64,000 nucleotides of DNA from Lathyrus oleraceus. Taxonomy: Eukaryota > Streptophyta > Magnoliopsida > Fabales > Fabaceae. Position numbers and translations under genes: made by a program. This document shows positions 33,808 through 45,882 of the stretch, in pieces; within the stretch, counting starts at the first letter, position 1, and each line of letters starts with the position of its first letter. Under the pieces are notes generated by a model. The model worked only from the letters and a program-made list of their open reading frames with translations. It did no database searches and was not told the origin of the DNA. The DNA is taken from NCBI RefSeq assembly GCF_024323335.1, contig NC_066581.1:184838830-184902829 (forward strand). The letters are read 5' to 3'.

Positions 33808-36800
33808 TCTGTTTGAAGAGTAACTTGGACCATTTCTTCTGTTGTCCAATTGTTGATCGTCTCCCCTGGTGCACACGGGCGAACCCAGTTGTTCAGATCA
33901 CAGTCATTGTCACAGTCTTCAACACCGGCTACAAAGACGTCACCCTGATTCATCAGCCCAGCGTTGGTGAAGGTACTCGGCCCTTTCTGCTCTCCCTGTT
34001 ATGCCTGCAGAGGTTGATAACCAATACCGAACTTGTCTTCTTTGACGGGCAGGTCCACCATCTTGCCCCAGCCTTCTGCATTGCCTGAGTTGACAACCTC
34101 CACAGCCTGCTTGTATGACGCAATTGAGGCACCTGGCTTCTTCTGCTCAGCGAAAGCCACCCTCTCAATAGCAACGGTCTCAAATGCCTGGCATAGAGTT
34201 TCATGGATCTCACCATCCACCTCCACATACTTGAAAGAGGATAAATGACTCACCAGAATGTCCTCCTCGCCGCACACGGTGACAATCTGACCGTTCCAAA
34301 CATACTTCAGCTTTTGATGGAGAGTTGACGAAACTGCCCCAGCCCCATGTATCCAGGGACGCCCCAAAAGACAACTATATGCTGGTTGGATGTCCATCAC
34401 ATAGAAGATAGTATCAAACACCTCCGGGCCAATCTTCACTAGCAAGGTGACTTCACCAAAAATAGACCGTTTGGATCCATCAAATGCACGGACAATGAGA
34501 TCACTGGGAGTGAGGACAACCCCTTCAACATCAATCTTGCTCAAGGTCTTCTTGGGCAACACATTCAAAGACGAGCCAGTATCCACCAACACATGTGACA
34601 ATAATGCGCCTTTGCACTCCATGGTGATATGCAGAGCTTTGTTATGGTTGCGACCTTCCGGCGTCAGATCCAAGTCTGTGAACCCCAAACCGTGCCTGGT
34701 GCTCACATTAGCAATTACACCCTCTAACTGGTTGACTGAAATCTCCTGAGGCACGTAAGCCAGATTCAACATTTTCAGTAAGGCATTACGGTGTGCCTTA
34801 GAGCACAATAGCAATGAGAGTATAGAAATCTTGGACGGAGTTTGATTCAACTGATCTACAATCTTGTAGTCACTCTTCTTAATTATCTTCATAAACTCCT
34901 CCACGTCTTTCTCAAACGAACCCTCAGGCGCCTCCTTCTGTACATGTTCTTCCTCAACCACAGCTTGTTTATCCTTTGCTTTGGCGAGAGCCTCATCATT
35001 GTTGTCTCTCAGAGGCTGCGGTGCAAACAGACGACCGCTCCTTGTAAAACCTCTGGGACCCCCTACATTGTCCACAACCGGACCGACAGTTGCAGGAACT
35101 CTACTCGGCAAACCAATAGTTATAGGAGCTTAATTCACTAGTCTGATCTGACTTTCAGCCCTTCGGTTGTTGCGGTAAGCATTATCATACTTCCACGGCA
35201 CGGCCTTACTATTCTCAACAACCCTTCTACCAGACACAACAACAGTAGTGGGAGCACTGACAGTTACTGGAGCAGATATGGTGACAGGAGTACCAACGGT
35301 CGCAGGTGCATTGACAATTCTCTGGCCACGTCCCTCTGACCGTTTGAAATAAATGGTGACAGTTGACACCATCCCACGTTCTTTCATGGCCCTAGCAAAC
35401 TGCAAACAGCCCTCATCCATCAAACCCTGGATACCATTTCTCAATTGCATGCAACCATTCTCTGAATCAACACAGTCTGAACAGCCCTGATCACAACCCG
35501 GGAATACTCCTCCATCTAGCAGACGCTCTTTCACAACCAGCAAGGGTGTCTAAATCTCATCAATATCAACCACCAAATCTTCAGCTTCTCCATCTTCCAC
35601 ATTATTCACCCTATGCGCACCATGCTGGGGCATAGGATTGTTCACAACATTTGGCGTCAATTAAGTCCCGGACCTTATGATGAAAAGCCCGACAGTTTTC
35701 GATATGATGCCCCGGTGCACCGGAGTGGAAATCACAACGAACGTTGGCATCATACCCAGCAGGTATCTTCGTCAACGGAGCCATTGTACGCAATTCCACA
35801 AACCCCAATCTGAGCAATTTGGGCAGCAACTCAGCGTATGTCATAGGCAGCAGGTCGAAACGATGATCCGGCATTCTTTGTCTCGGCTGAAATGGACGTT
35901 GTTGTTGTTGCTGTTGTTGTGGTGGTGGTCCTCTTTGTTGTTGCTGTTGTCGTGGTTGAGGTGCTGGGATAGTTACAGCAGCAACCTGGCGGTATTGCCC
36001 TCTGTTCACATTTCTTCTACTGTGCACGGCATTAGTCTCTCCCTCTCTCCTGCGAGGTGCCCCAGAAAACAGCTTCTTCGAAGACGAAGAACCGGCATCT
36101 TGAATCTTTCCAGCTTTAATGAGGCTTTCGGTTCTCTCCCCACAGATCATAACATCAGAGAAACTACCGAATGGGCAACTCCCCATCCGGTCCATGAATA
36201 CTCCTTGCAAAGTCCCAATGAACATATCGGTCAACTCCTTCTCCAGCATCGGAGGTTGCACCCTTGCAGCTAATTCCCGTCATCTCTGGGCATACTCTTT
36301 GAAACTTTCTCCAGACTTTTGACATAGGCTCTGCAACTGAGTTCGGCTCGGAGCCATGTCCATATTGTGCTTGTATTTCCTTAGAAAGGCTTCCCCCAGA
36401 TCTCTCCAACTTCTGATGGATTCTCTTTTCAGCTCCATGTACCAATCTAAGAAAGCTCCAGACAAGCTATCCTGGAAGAAGTACATCCACATCTTCTCGT
36501 CGTCTGTATATGCAGAGATCTTCCTGTAGTAAGCCTGCACATGGGTGCGAGGACAAGAAGTACCGTTGTATTTATCAAAAGATGGCGCCTTGAACTTATA
36601 AGGAATTCTTAATCCTTCCACCAACCCCATATTTGTAACATCACACCCCAAAGAGTTCTGACACTCCATAGCTCTGATCTTCTCAGCTAGGGCATCAACC
36701 CTCCTATCTCTTTCGTCAGTTCTTCCCACAACTTCATCATCCTCACTGAGGAGAGTAAACATGTCTTCCTGTCTGTCAACCAACGGAGCAGGATGGCGAA

Positions 36801-37095
36801 CTGGAGCACGGGCTGCTCTGACATTAGCAGTCTCTGGAGAAATAGGTTGACCGTTGATTCTGATACCCCTCAACTCATCACCCATGGCATAGTTATTGAT
36901 GGGGACAGCAGCAGTAGCAGGGTCATTGATTGGGCATCCCTCTGGCAAAGCATGGTTGACCGGTGGAATTGCAGCTTCTTGTCTCTGGACTAGGGCTCAA
37001 AGTTCTTCTTGACCTTGCGCAACCCATTGCATCATATGCATGAACTGGGCCATGTTAGCCCTCATCTCTGCTAACTCAGCTTGCACTTGATCCAT
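33804..37095 (-). pseudogene. Element A gag-protease, heavily mutated
   Basis: The likely ATG is at 37095. Order: Gag capsid (DSLSGAFLDWYMEL, FKEYAQR), poly-Q linker (35900-35950), CHHC knuckle (CDFHSGAPGHHIENC), and protease with LVDTGSS in the frame 35111-33999. Breaks are TGA at 36997-36999, TGA at 36280-36282 (Trp), a 25-bp deletion near 35657, TAG at 35550-35552 (Gln), TAA at 35130-35132 (Gln) and TAA at 33999-34001. Most of the stops are explained by single C-to-T or G-to-A changes. Confidence 0.92.
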
Positions 37096-37498
37096 ATTCC
37101 TCTGTTGATTCAACCTCGTAGAGTAGCGGGGCGGTCGTTGATCAGCAATCCTGCCTGAAACAGGAACCAGAATGAGAAGTCTCGTTCAAGAACACCTGTA
37201 ATGCAAGAATGATATGTGTATGATGCTAATGATGCGTATGATGCACATGATATGTTCATTTCTCAGGCATTCAAGAGCCTGATTCATCTTTCAAAAGATG
37301 GCAACCTGCAACAATGAACAACACAGAAGCAGACTACACAGGATAATGAACACAGGGTGAAACATCAACCATCTCATCTATAGATGTGAGCACGAGGATC
37401 ATACAACAATATTCAAGCAAAGATCCAAATGATCAGGGTACAAGGAATCCCATCCAACAACCCTGGAGGTGATTCTCAATATAAACAACAGATACAAG
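37096..37498 (-). other. Element A spacer between ORF1 and gag
   Basis: This non-coding spacer contains two acceptor-like words on the minus strand, GCATTACAG (near 37200) and CTGTTTCAG (near 37160). No ATG in the gag frame precedes 37095. I see no gene. Confidence 0.6.
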
Positions 37499-39139
37499 CT
37501 AAGAAAGATGTCCTCCAGGAATGAGAGTCTTCAGATACTGGCGCTGGTCTATCAACAGGCCACACTCTGAACACTCCGGCAGAGGGGTGATCTTCTCCTT
37601 CAGTTGTCTTCTGAGCTCCACAACTTCTCCTCCAAGCTGGCTCTCTGATGCATGTCTCCATTCTACCTCCTTCTTCAATTGGATGTCTTTGTCCCTAAGC
37701 TGCTTTTCCAAGTCTCTTATCTTCTTCTGATAATTGGCTTTCGCTCTCTGCAACCTCAAGCACTCACGGTGTTCTTCATTCAACAATGTCTTTAACTCCT
37801 CATAAGACCTCTTCTTGCTCTTCAATCTACTAGCATCATCACCTTGCATGCCTTTGAGTTGATGAGCCAAGTTCAACTTGTCAGCTTTGGCTTTGTAAAG
37901 CTCCATCTGGGTATCTTGTTCCTTCTCTTTTAACCGACGATTCTCCATCAAGGCTTGCTTGTAATGCTCAGCGGGCACATTCTCAGCAAGGATCAAAGGT
38001 GGTTTCTCTTGCAATGACTCCATCCTATCATAGGGTAACAACAAAGTCTCAACTCTATTCTTGACCCACTCAATGTAGTCAGGCATAGCAACGGCAAACT
38101 TCTTCCCTAACACAGCTCCATCCTTGACACCAATGGTCTTCCAAGCTCTTCCTACTTGTTCCAATCTAGCAGGGTCACTCCGCTTCTCAAAATACACACT
38201 CTCAGCTATCTCAGCATCAAGTGGTCTTCCATTCATCATAAACCCCAACTGGCGAAGAGAAAGAACCGGGTTGTAATTGATGCAACCCTTAGTCCCTATG
38301 AGTGGCACATTACGAAACTCTCCACAACTCATGATGACATTACGCACATCCATCCGGTAAGATTGCCACCTGATATCATAGGAGGTAAGAGACATAATCC
38401 TCTGAGTCCACTTACGAGTGTTCTGAGTATCCACAAAAGGTCCACCGGTTGGCAGAAGAGACAAGTACCATCTGAGCAACAATGGGAGACAACATCTGAT
38501 AGCTCCACCCTTACCATGCCTGCTGTGTATAGCATAGTAAGTGTCAGCTAACAGGGTAGGAACTGGATTTCCTCCAAGGAAAATAGTGATAGCAGCAAAG
38601 TCCACAAAATTAGGCATACTCGGAAACAACACAATCCCATAGATCATGATAGCCAACTGAGCGTTGAACGCTTCCCAATTTCCTTTCTTTGCTTCCTCTT
38701 TAGCCATCCTCACCAGGTACTTCAAAGGCAAACCCACAACATCACCACTTGACTTCCAATTGTCACTCACCTCCTTGATACTCAAATGAAAAGCTCTGGC
38801 AACAACTCTAAAATCAACCTCCTTTGGAACATCCAATAAAGGCACCTGGTATCTGATCGGGACATTCATCAGGATGGAGTACTCTTCAAGAGTGGGCGCT
38901 AATTGATAATCCTGGAAAGTGAAACAACGGAGCTTTGGGTCATAGAACTGTAGAAGAGTCTGCAACGGTACTGGATCTACCACCATCTTCAACAGTGTCA
39001 ACAAATCCCCATACTGATCAACAAACACCTTATGATTACCGCCGGTCACAAGATTGCTCAACTCTATCAAAGATGTCAATGGCTCACGGTGAAAACTGTA
39101 GGTGCACGTCCTCCTCTTCAACTCTGGAACGGATGCCAT
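37499..39139 (-). CDS. Element A ORF1 protein, intact (546 aa)
   Basis: This is the extra protein found upstream of gag in Ogre elements; its role is not established. The frame is open from MASVPELKRRTCTYSF to the stop at 37499. The N-terminal 330 or so residues form a globular domain with the signature FYDPKLRCFTFQDYQLAPTL and EEYSILMNVPI. I recall this being annotated as DUF7745, and the word resembles the plant mobile domain. A second conserved block is NVPLIGTKGCINYNPVLSLRQLGF-like near residue 280. The C-terminal third (about 400-525) is charged, with heptad-like Leu spacing, so probably coiled coil. It lies alone between leader and gag. It is the only undamaged full-length protein frame in the window. 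Confidence 0.85.
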   Translation of the reverse strand: MASVPELKRRTCTYSFHREPLTSLIELSNLVTGGNHKVFVDQYGDLLTLLKMVVDPVPLQTLLQFYDPKLRCFTFQDYQLAPTLEEYSILMNVPIRYQVPLLDVPKEVDFRVVARAFHLSIKEVSDNWKSSGDVVGLPLKYLVRMAKEEAKKGNWEAFNAQLAIMIYGIVLFPSMPNFVDFAAITIFLGGNPVPTLLADTYYAIHSRHGKGGAIRCCLPLLLRWYLSLLPTGGPFVDTQNTRKWTQRIMSLTSYDIRWQSYRMDVRNVIMSCGEFRNVPLIGTKGCINYNPVLSLRQLGFMMNGRPLDAEIAESVYFEKRSDPARLEQVGRAWKTIGVKDGAVLGKKFAVAMPDYIEWVKNRVETLLLPYDRMESLQEKPPLILAENVPAEHYKQALMENRRLKEKEQDTQMELYKAKADKLNLAHQLKGMQGDDASRLKSKKRSYEELKTLLNEEHRECLRLQRAKANYQKKIRDLEKQLRDKDIQLKKEVEWRHASESQLGGEVVELRRQLKEKITPLPECSECGLLIDQRQYLKTLIPGGHLS

Positions 39140-39782
39140 CTCTCACAGTGAACAGACTCCTGTATGAACCTGAGAAATGATATGCATGAGGAGATTAGCT
39201 TTTTTTTCTTTTCTTTTCTTTCTTCTTTTTTTTATTGCATTATTTTTTTTGAAAATAAATATGCTATGATGCAAATGATGCAAACACAACTGGTCGGCTG
39301 TGTGTCACAGAGCACAGGTTCAAAGCTTCGGCTTGAATTCGGAACCACAAAGTCATTTGAGACCCAAAGTCATCTGAGACCCAAAGTCATCTGAGAACCA
39401 TATCTCTGAACCAAGTCACCAACAGGAGCCAAGAGTCACCAACAAGTCACCAACGGTACCTGTAAAATGATTCATTCCCTCCCACTCACGGGTGTCCTCT
39501 AGGCCAGGGTAAAGTCAAGAGAAATGCAGGATAAACAACCCTTTCATAGAATATCATCATGTGCACACCCGATGTATGCACCGATAATACTCCATCAGGA
39601 TCTGAACTGCTCGTAATATCAAGTTCCGCTAAGTGGCGCAATACCACCCGCTTCCCAAGAATCACTCTATTCCTAGGTGTCCTAGAGTTCACTCATAGCC
39701 TGGGTATTGGGCATTTTACCTCTTGTGACTCCCACCCCACAGAGAGACAAACACACAGCCAGCACAGATGAAAATATGATGC

Positions 39783-39830
39783 ATGCAAACATAAATGCAA
39801 ACATAAATGCAAACATAAATGCAAACATAA
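39783..39830 (-). repeat. 12-bp microrepeat x4 in leader of A
   Basis: There are four perfect copies of ATGCAAACATAA. B has a single degenerate copy at the matching place (27931-27945), so the expansion is specific to A. Confidence 0.93.
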
Positions 39831-39876
39831 ACAAATGAATGCAATAAATGAAACAGTAAAAGCAACCAAACCCTAT

Positions 39877-39892
39877 CCTAGAGAGCGCTAGG
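39877..39892 (-). other. Candidate dimerisation hairpin, element A leader
   Basis: CCTAGAGAGCGCTAGG is the same word as in B at 28014, 50 nt from the PBS. Confidence 0.35.
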
Positions 39893-39942
39893 AGTGACTC
39901 GCTCAGGGAAGATGGACCAGCAAGAGGTCAACTTCTCTTGTA

Positions 39943-39960
39943 TCCCCAGCAGAGTCGCCA
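39943..39960 (-). other. Primer-binding site of element A
   Basis: The minus strand reads TGGCGACTCTGCTGGGGA, two bases after the LTR. Confidence 0.87.
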
Positions 39961-40001
39961 GCTGTCGCATTACGCGAAAAACCGGCGGGAAAAGAAAACA
40001 A

Positions 40002-40012
40002 CAGAGCCGCCA
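40002..40012 (-). other. PBS-like box in U5 of A
   Basis: The minus strand reads TGGCGGCTCTG, 40-50 nt from the U5 end. Confidence 0.5.
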
Positions 40013-40125
40013 CCGTGCGTTATTTATCCCAAAGGAGGGAAAGGAAACGCTCGAAGTAAACCTGGAAAAGACATGGTCTCGCGACCAGAGAGAGATGGGA
40101 TCGGGAGTCGGTTATGCGAAGGGAA

Positions 40126-40162
40126 GGTATTAGCACCCCTACGCATCCGTCGTACTCGACGG
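40126..40162 (-). other. U5 twin-hairpin module, A 5' LTR
   Basis: Hairpin 2 is GGTATTAGCACC (40126-40137) and hairpin 1 is CCGTCG-TACT-CGACGG (40147-40162). It lies 163 nt from the LTR end. Confidence 0.7.
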
Positions 40163-40446
40163 GATCCACGCACAAAAGAATAGAAGAAAGGTTGCTAAAG
40201 ACTGCTCACAAACTGCACAAGGCTGGAAGGAAACACAGAAAGACAAAAGAAACGGGACTCGGCAGGATATCGCATACTGGGCCTACGTAGTTTGTCAGGC
40301 ACAGACATTAGAGTTGACGTAGTTCGGGACAGGGGAAACGTGCTCGCTAGGATGTCGCATCCTATGCATACGTATCTTCTCTGACCGGAGAAGAATCAGA
40401 GCACTCGTAGCTCGGCTAATGCACGCCAAACAAAACCCACACACAG

Positions 40447-40612
40447 GAAACCGACTGCCAATCGCTGGACTTACGTCAGACTCCACACAAACAGGCAAAC
40501 CTGGAAACCGAATGCCAATCGCTGGACTTACATCAGACTCCGAACCAACAAACATACACACAGGAAACCAACTGCCAATCGCTGGACTTACGTCAGACTC
40601 CAACACACACAA
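40447..40612 (-). repeat. U5 57/60-bp tandem repeats, A 5' LTR
   Basis: Three copies of GCCAATCGCTGGACTTA start at 40457, 40514 and 40574 (spacings 57 and 60). One copy fewer than in B, and the sense open frame (40295-40612) persists. Confidence 0.8.
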
Positions 40613-40977
40613 GGGACAAAAAGCAAAAGGGCGCCCGGAGAGATCTGCTCATCTCCTGCCTACGTACCTCATCTGGTATGAGGATCAGGGCGACGTAGTT
40701 CCCCTTAACAGGGAAAAAACTTCTAACCTAACCAGAGACTGGGAAATGACAAACTAGAAGGGAGCCTGACTCGAGCCTAATAGTTATCATGTAATCCGCA
40801 ATGGTCCTAGGTTGAGGTTTCTATCCTAACTTGCACAGGGAGCAAGCTATCCTAAGCAGCACAATCAAACAGACAAGCACAATAAGGCAATCACACACAC
40901 TATATGCAAGCAATTGGGCTCATACAGGGCTAGGCTGCAGAAACAAGCCATCTGGAATGGGGTGTTTTTAGCTCTTA

Positions 40978-41000
40978 ACCCTAACATTGAGAGTTAGGGT
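40978..41000 (-). other. Telomere-motif hairpin in LTR A (5' copy)
   Basis: ACCCTAAC, ATTGAGA loop, GTTAGGGT. Confidence 0.6.
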
Positions 41001-43297
41001 GAAGCAGATGAAATGGGAAATGAGGGTAAGACCTCACAGCTCTTATCCCTAGCCTGGGAGAGCTTGACTCAAAATAGAATGCGTGGGAGTTCAGAATGTA
41101 GGAACTCTTCTCCACAAGTGACTGACTCTATGGACAAGATCTTGGGTTCTTACTCACAATGCATCAACACAGTGTGTGTGAGCAAAGTGAATGACACAAC
41201 TGAATAGCGGGGGATGGATTGCACATCCCTTCTATCTGCCAATTGCCTCTTAAGAGGTCTTTACCTGCTTGGCACAAAATTAAACATTCACAAACATTGC
41301 CTCTTAAGGAGGGCTTCAGACAGGTGCCTACCAATAACAGTAGGTCTTCCAGACTACATGAAGTCAAGAGATTATACCTCAGTGGTATGCAAACCACAAG
41401 CAATGCCAAGCAAGTTCAAATGAACTCAAAGCAACTTAGGTACCTGTGGAAACATCTAAACCAATCAGTTCAACTGTACAGACAAACAATCAACAGTTAA
41501 TAACAAGCAGACAGACAAAGCATCATCAGACAACAATGAGCAAGCCACAAGCACAAGTGCATTATTCTCAAAGCCTACAAAACACACAAAGGTTAGCACA
41601 TGACAACAATTGACTAAGCTTAAATGAAGGAGCCACTCCAATCATGGAAATGTACACTTGAACCTGAAATTCACAACCCAGATGGTAAGTCCAAACCACT
41701 ACGTCAAAGCCTAGGGTCAAAAGAGGATAAAAAATCCAAAACAGAACTTCAAACTCAACACAAAGCATGTTTAATCACTCAAGAACAAGTCCTAAAAAGG
41801 ACCAAATCATAATCAATAGGATAGTTCATGTACCAAGCATGTGAAGTCAAAGACTAAATCAAGGCATCCAAATGATCAACATGAATGAAAATTCTCAATC
41901 AAAACAGAAATAGTTCAAATAATTCTGGAAAAATTCATGAGCAATCAAGACATCCACAACATCCATCACACAAAAAATCATAAGCATTGGAGATCATTTG
42001 GCATGGAAATCACATCGTACAAGTCAAACAATCAAATGTGTGACACAAATTGTCACACCAAGTTAACACAAGCATAAAACAGAAATGGAGCATGGGAAAA
42101 ATGTCAAACCGAAACCAAAATGTCCATCAATGTATCTAGAATTAGCATGCAAAATTTCAAGTTCATTGGATTATTTTTGAGCATTTTATGATGGAAAGAA
42201 CAAGGCAATATCACACATGCATATGTATTCAATCATCCTAGAACAAAATATTTTTCCAGCCAGGCACAACTTGCAAATTCATGCTCATAACAAACTAGAC
42301 AGAATAAGGAGCATTTTGCAAAAAATTGGGATCAAATTGATGCATTTTTCAATTTGTTGTGATTTTTCTAAGTTTGGGAAAATTTTGAAATCAAAACATG
42401 AATAAGCATGGCAAAAGGAGGGAATATGTGAAAAAATGATGAAGCATTGGAAAAGTTCACTCGGCCAGTATCGAACCTGGCACACATTTGAATTTGGCGC
42501 CCAACCAAAACGACAGCGTTTTGGCTTTAAACCCTAAGCCTGGAAAATCTCCAGAAATCGTAGCTAACTCATGAACATTTCGTAGCTAAACCGAAGCAAA
42601 CTCGTGGCTAGTTCTGGAAAATGATGATCTTCATCTTCCTCATGAAGATGAAGATGAACTTCAAAGGCTAATTTCCAGAAAATCTAAAAAAACGTCCAGA
42701 AATCAACAAAACTTATACCATTCGATTCCTTGTTCCATGTACATTCATGATCAAACCACAAATTATGCTAAAACATCAAAACAAGCTCGGATCGAAGAAA
42801 ATAAAAAATGACATCCAAACTTCAAACACATGTATCTTCATGAATAATGCACCATTTCACTCAAATTTTATACCAGAATCATCACCAATCAAAGATCTAC
42901 ATGAATATCATAATGAATTGGAGAATAAATGAGATCGAAAATCAACCTCTTGAAGAGCAGCAAGCTGGAATCATGTGCTATAAGCTCAGCAATGCCTCAA
43001 ATCTCTTCTACAATGCTTGTTGATGTGATTGATGATGAATTGGATGCTCCAGCATGCAAGAATTTAGCTCAATTTGCAAACTCCATTGAACCTTCAAGCT
43101 TCGAGTATGGTCCAAACTGGCATGATTTCTTCCAATTTCACGTCCAATTTGCTTCAAGAACACTTCCTAATCATGAATCCATCAATAGAAATGGCTTTTG
43201 TATGAAGAATTTGGAAAATATTTTGAGAGAAAAATTTGGTTGATTTTGAATCTAGATCTGAAAACTGTGGTTAATGATGAAAGCAGTTGTGATTAAC

Positions 43298-43305
43298 ATT
43301 ATATA
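43298..43305 (-). promoter_or_regulatory. TATA box of LTR A (5' copy)
   Basis: The minus strand reads GGGATATATAATG, about 1 kb from the U3 start. This would be the promoter of element A. Confidence 0.55.
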
Positions 43306-44298
43306 TCCCTTGCTAACGATGCTGAAATCATGTTTAAGCCAAATCCAAGTGAGATTAGCAAGTTATGAAGTGTGTGCACCAATTGTGTTTTTCACCCCCA
43401 TGCATGAGGTAGCCACGTGAACAGTGCTCAAATCTGATCCAAATCCACTTAAACAAGGCCCATGCAAGCTTTGGAATTAATATTTTATGCATATAATCAT
43501 CCAAATTGATTTTATGAAATTTCCTTCAAAAAAATTCATGAATGAGCACATGATCATGCAAGTGAAATTCATGCCATGTAATGGATGTTTTGGAAACTAC
43601 ATGTTATGAGGAACAAAATGCAAAAAGAACCACCCAAATTGGAGCTTTGGTTCAAAAGTTATGCCCATTTGAACTTTTAAGCACACTTTGCCATGATTTG
43701 ATCATAACTCCTTAACCATTCATTAGAAATTCATGATCTTGGACTTTTTGGAAATGGGAGAGAAAGATATTCAACTTTCATGTTGGAAAAAATTTCATTT
43801 GAAGCTTTCTTGATGATATAAGATTGAGTTGAAGTTGGTCCAAACCTTTTCATTTTTGGAAATTTCAAATTATAGGTCACTTGCTATTTTGGGAAAGTCT
43901 TGACTTGACTTCAAATCTTCAATGTGAGTGTTTGAAATGTCAAATGAGACTTGTTTGAACATGAATGAAGTATCTCTAATCACTTCCCACCTCCAAATCC
44001 ACAGTTGACTTTGCAGTTGACTTTTATGGGCCTCAGATGACTTGTACATGCACTGATGAGTTCTGAGCCTTCAACACTTGGCTAAGTTGCTTCAAAATGA
44101 TCCTTGGGTCATGTAAGCTCATTGGAACCACCATAGGACTTTGATTTCATGCAAAATGCTCTTGTTGCCTTGCACAGTTGAATCTCCTGACCAGTCTTGA
44201 CTGATGAAATGCAATGGACTATGCAATGTGAATGCAATATTAATGACCTAAAAATGAAATGAATGTACAAATGGGAGGTGCAAATTTGAGGTGCTACA

Positions 44299-45882
44299 CT
44301 CGGGCAATGGGTTCTTCTTCACATTAGGACCTACGTCCTCGAAACACAGAATGCCACACCTCAGAAGGTCTTGAACCTTGGTCTTCAAAGGGTAACAATT
44401 CTCCACGTCGTGGCGAGGAGCACCAGAATGGTAGACACAATGTAATTCAGGCTTATACCACCACTAGGGGTTAGTAGGTATAGCCGGTGGGTCTCTCGGA
44501 GTAATCAACTTCCTCTCTATTAAAGAGGGATATAATTCTGCATACGTCATTGGAGTAGGATCGAAAGTGACCCTTTTCCTCTCGTAACTCGTGCTGGTTT
44601 GATTACTGTTTCGAGGCTGGTAGGCCTGCTGTTGCGGACGATGTTGTTGTTGCTGATATTGCGGATGTGGTTGCTGATTGTTGCTGTGTTGCTGATACTG
44701 TTGATTGTCTCTAAAAGCAGGTGCTACATGAGCCACCTGGTGCTGGTTACCGGCGGGACGCACGGTCTTCCTCCTCACAAAGGGTCTTCTTGGTTTCACA
44801 TGGGAGGTCAAAGCATGTGCCTCTCCATCTTTCTTCTTCGCAAATGCCCCATAACGTTTGGCAGAAGAGCCTTCTTCTCTAGTTAGACGCCCTTCTCTAA
44901 CCCCTTCTTCTAGACGCATCCCCATATTCACCATCTCGGTGAAGTCAGAAGGAGCGCTAGCGATCATCCGCTCATAATAGAATGAACTCAAGGTCTTTAG
45001 AAAGATCTTGCTCATTTCCTTCTCTTCTAGCGGAGGCACGATCTGCGCTGCCAACTCTCGCCACCTCTGGGCGTACTCTTTGAACGTTTCTTTGTCCTTT
45101 TGGGACATGGCCCTCAAGTGATCCCTATCAGGAGCCATATCCACATTGTACTTGTACTGCTTGACGAAGGCCTCGCCAAGGTCGTTGAAGGATCGGATGT
45201 TCGCACTGTCTAAACCCATATACCAACGCAGATCGGCACCGGACAAGTTGTCCTGAAAGTAGTGGATGAGTAACTGATCGTTGTCGGTCTGAGTCGACAT
45301 CTTCCTGGCATACATGACCAGGTGGCTGAGAGGGCAAGTATTTCCCTTGTATTTTTCAAAGTCAGGGACCTTGAATTTCACAAGAATCTTCACATTGGGA
45401 ACCAAGCAAAGTTCGGCAGCAGACTTGCCGAAAAGATCCTTTCCTCTGAGAGTTTTCAATTCCTTGCGAAGCTCAAGAAATTGATCGTTCATAGCGTCCA
45501 TCTTCTCATAGACATCTGGGCCTTCAGATGGCTCAGAATGATAAATGGTGTCGTCTACTCTGGGTATAGTATGCATGATAGGAGGAGGAACAGCAAGGAC
45601 CGGGCTAGATGCCGACATAGAAGCAAAGGTTGGAGCAGGACCCTCAGGCATAAAATTGGGAGGCATCCCCCACGGGAATCCGGCTGGCATGGCCGTTGGA
45701 GCAAAATATGCACTAGCTGCGGGCACAGTCGAGGAGACAATCTCAAAAATGGTTGTCCTCTGGGGAGGAGTTGAAGGCGTCGGAGAAGACTGGCTATGAG
45801 CAGCCAAGAATGATTCCATCAAGGCACTTAATCTGGCCACTTCCTCTTTCAGCTCACAGTTCTCTTGTTCTAGGTGATCCAT
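44299..45882 (-). pseudogene. Element C gag, cut by element A
   Basis: The likely ATG is at 45882 (MDHLEQENCELKEEV), beginning with a coiled-coil-like heptad stretch. The capsid words DNLSGADLRWYMGL, KQYKYNVDMAPDRDHL and FKEYAQRWRELA match Gag of A and B. A Gln/His-rich linker encoded near 44630-44710 follows. TAG at 44464-44466 interrupts the frame, which then continues into a CHHC knuckle (CVYHSGAPRHDVENC) until element A starts. Confidence 0.9.

Larger units (their letters stand above)
39140..39942 (-). other. Element A 5' leader
   Basis: This is the untranslated leader between PBS and ORF1. It holds a T-rich run on the plus strand (39200-39255), a 12-bp repeat and a candidate hairpin next to the PBS. 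I see no gene. Confidence 0.7.
1..44298 (-). mobile_element. Element A: Ogre-type Ty3/gypsy retrotransposon, interrupted by B
   Basis: The element reads on the minus strand: 5' LTR at right (39963-44298), PBS, leader, ORF1, gag-pro, intron, pol, 3' UTR, PPT and 3' LTR at left (1-3781). The outer end of the 3' LTR lies about 0.5 kb before base 1, because base 1 matches a point about 550 bp into the 5' LTR. The bases 9927-32910 are a younger element (B) inserted in RT. Without B, A is about 22 kb, the usual size of Ogre. A lies inside gag of element C; the right-hand target site would be CTCGG at 44299-44303, but the left copy is outside the window. gag-pro and pol carry many stops, so A is not autonomous, but ORF1 is open. 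Confidence 0.93.
39963..44298 (-). repeat. Element A 5' LTR (4336 bp)
   Basis: It starts TGTCGCATTACGCG, next to the PBS, and ends GAGGTGCTACA, after which gag of element C begins abruptly. It matches 1-3781. The first 0.7 kb and the last 1 kb resemble LTR B while the middle is diverged, so A and B are sister subfamilies. Confidence 0.94.

Noticed and set aside
37499..39139. Host gene (intact 546-residue protein)
   Set aside because: It sits between leader and gag of element A, and homologues occupy the same place in C and D, so it is element ORF1 and not a captured or resident gene.
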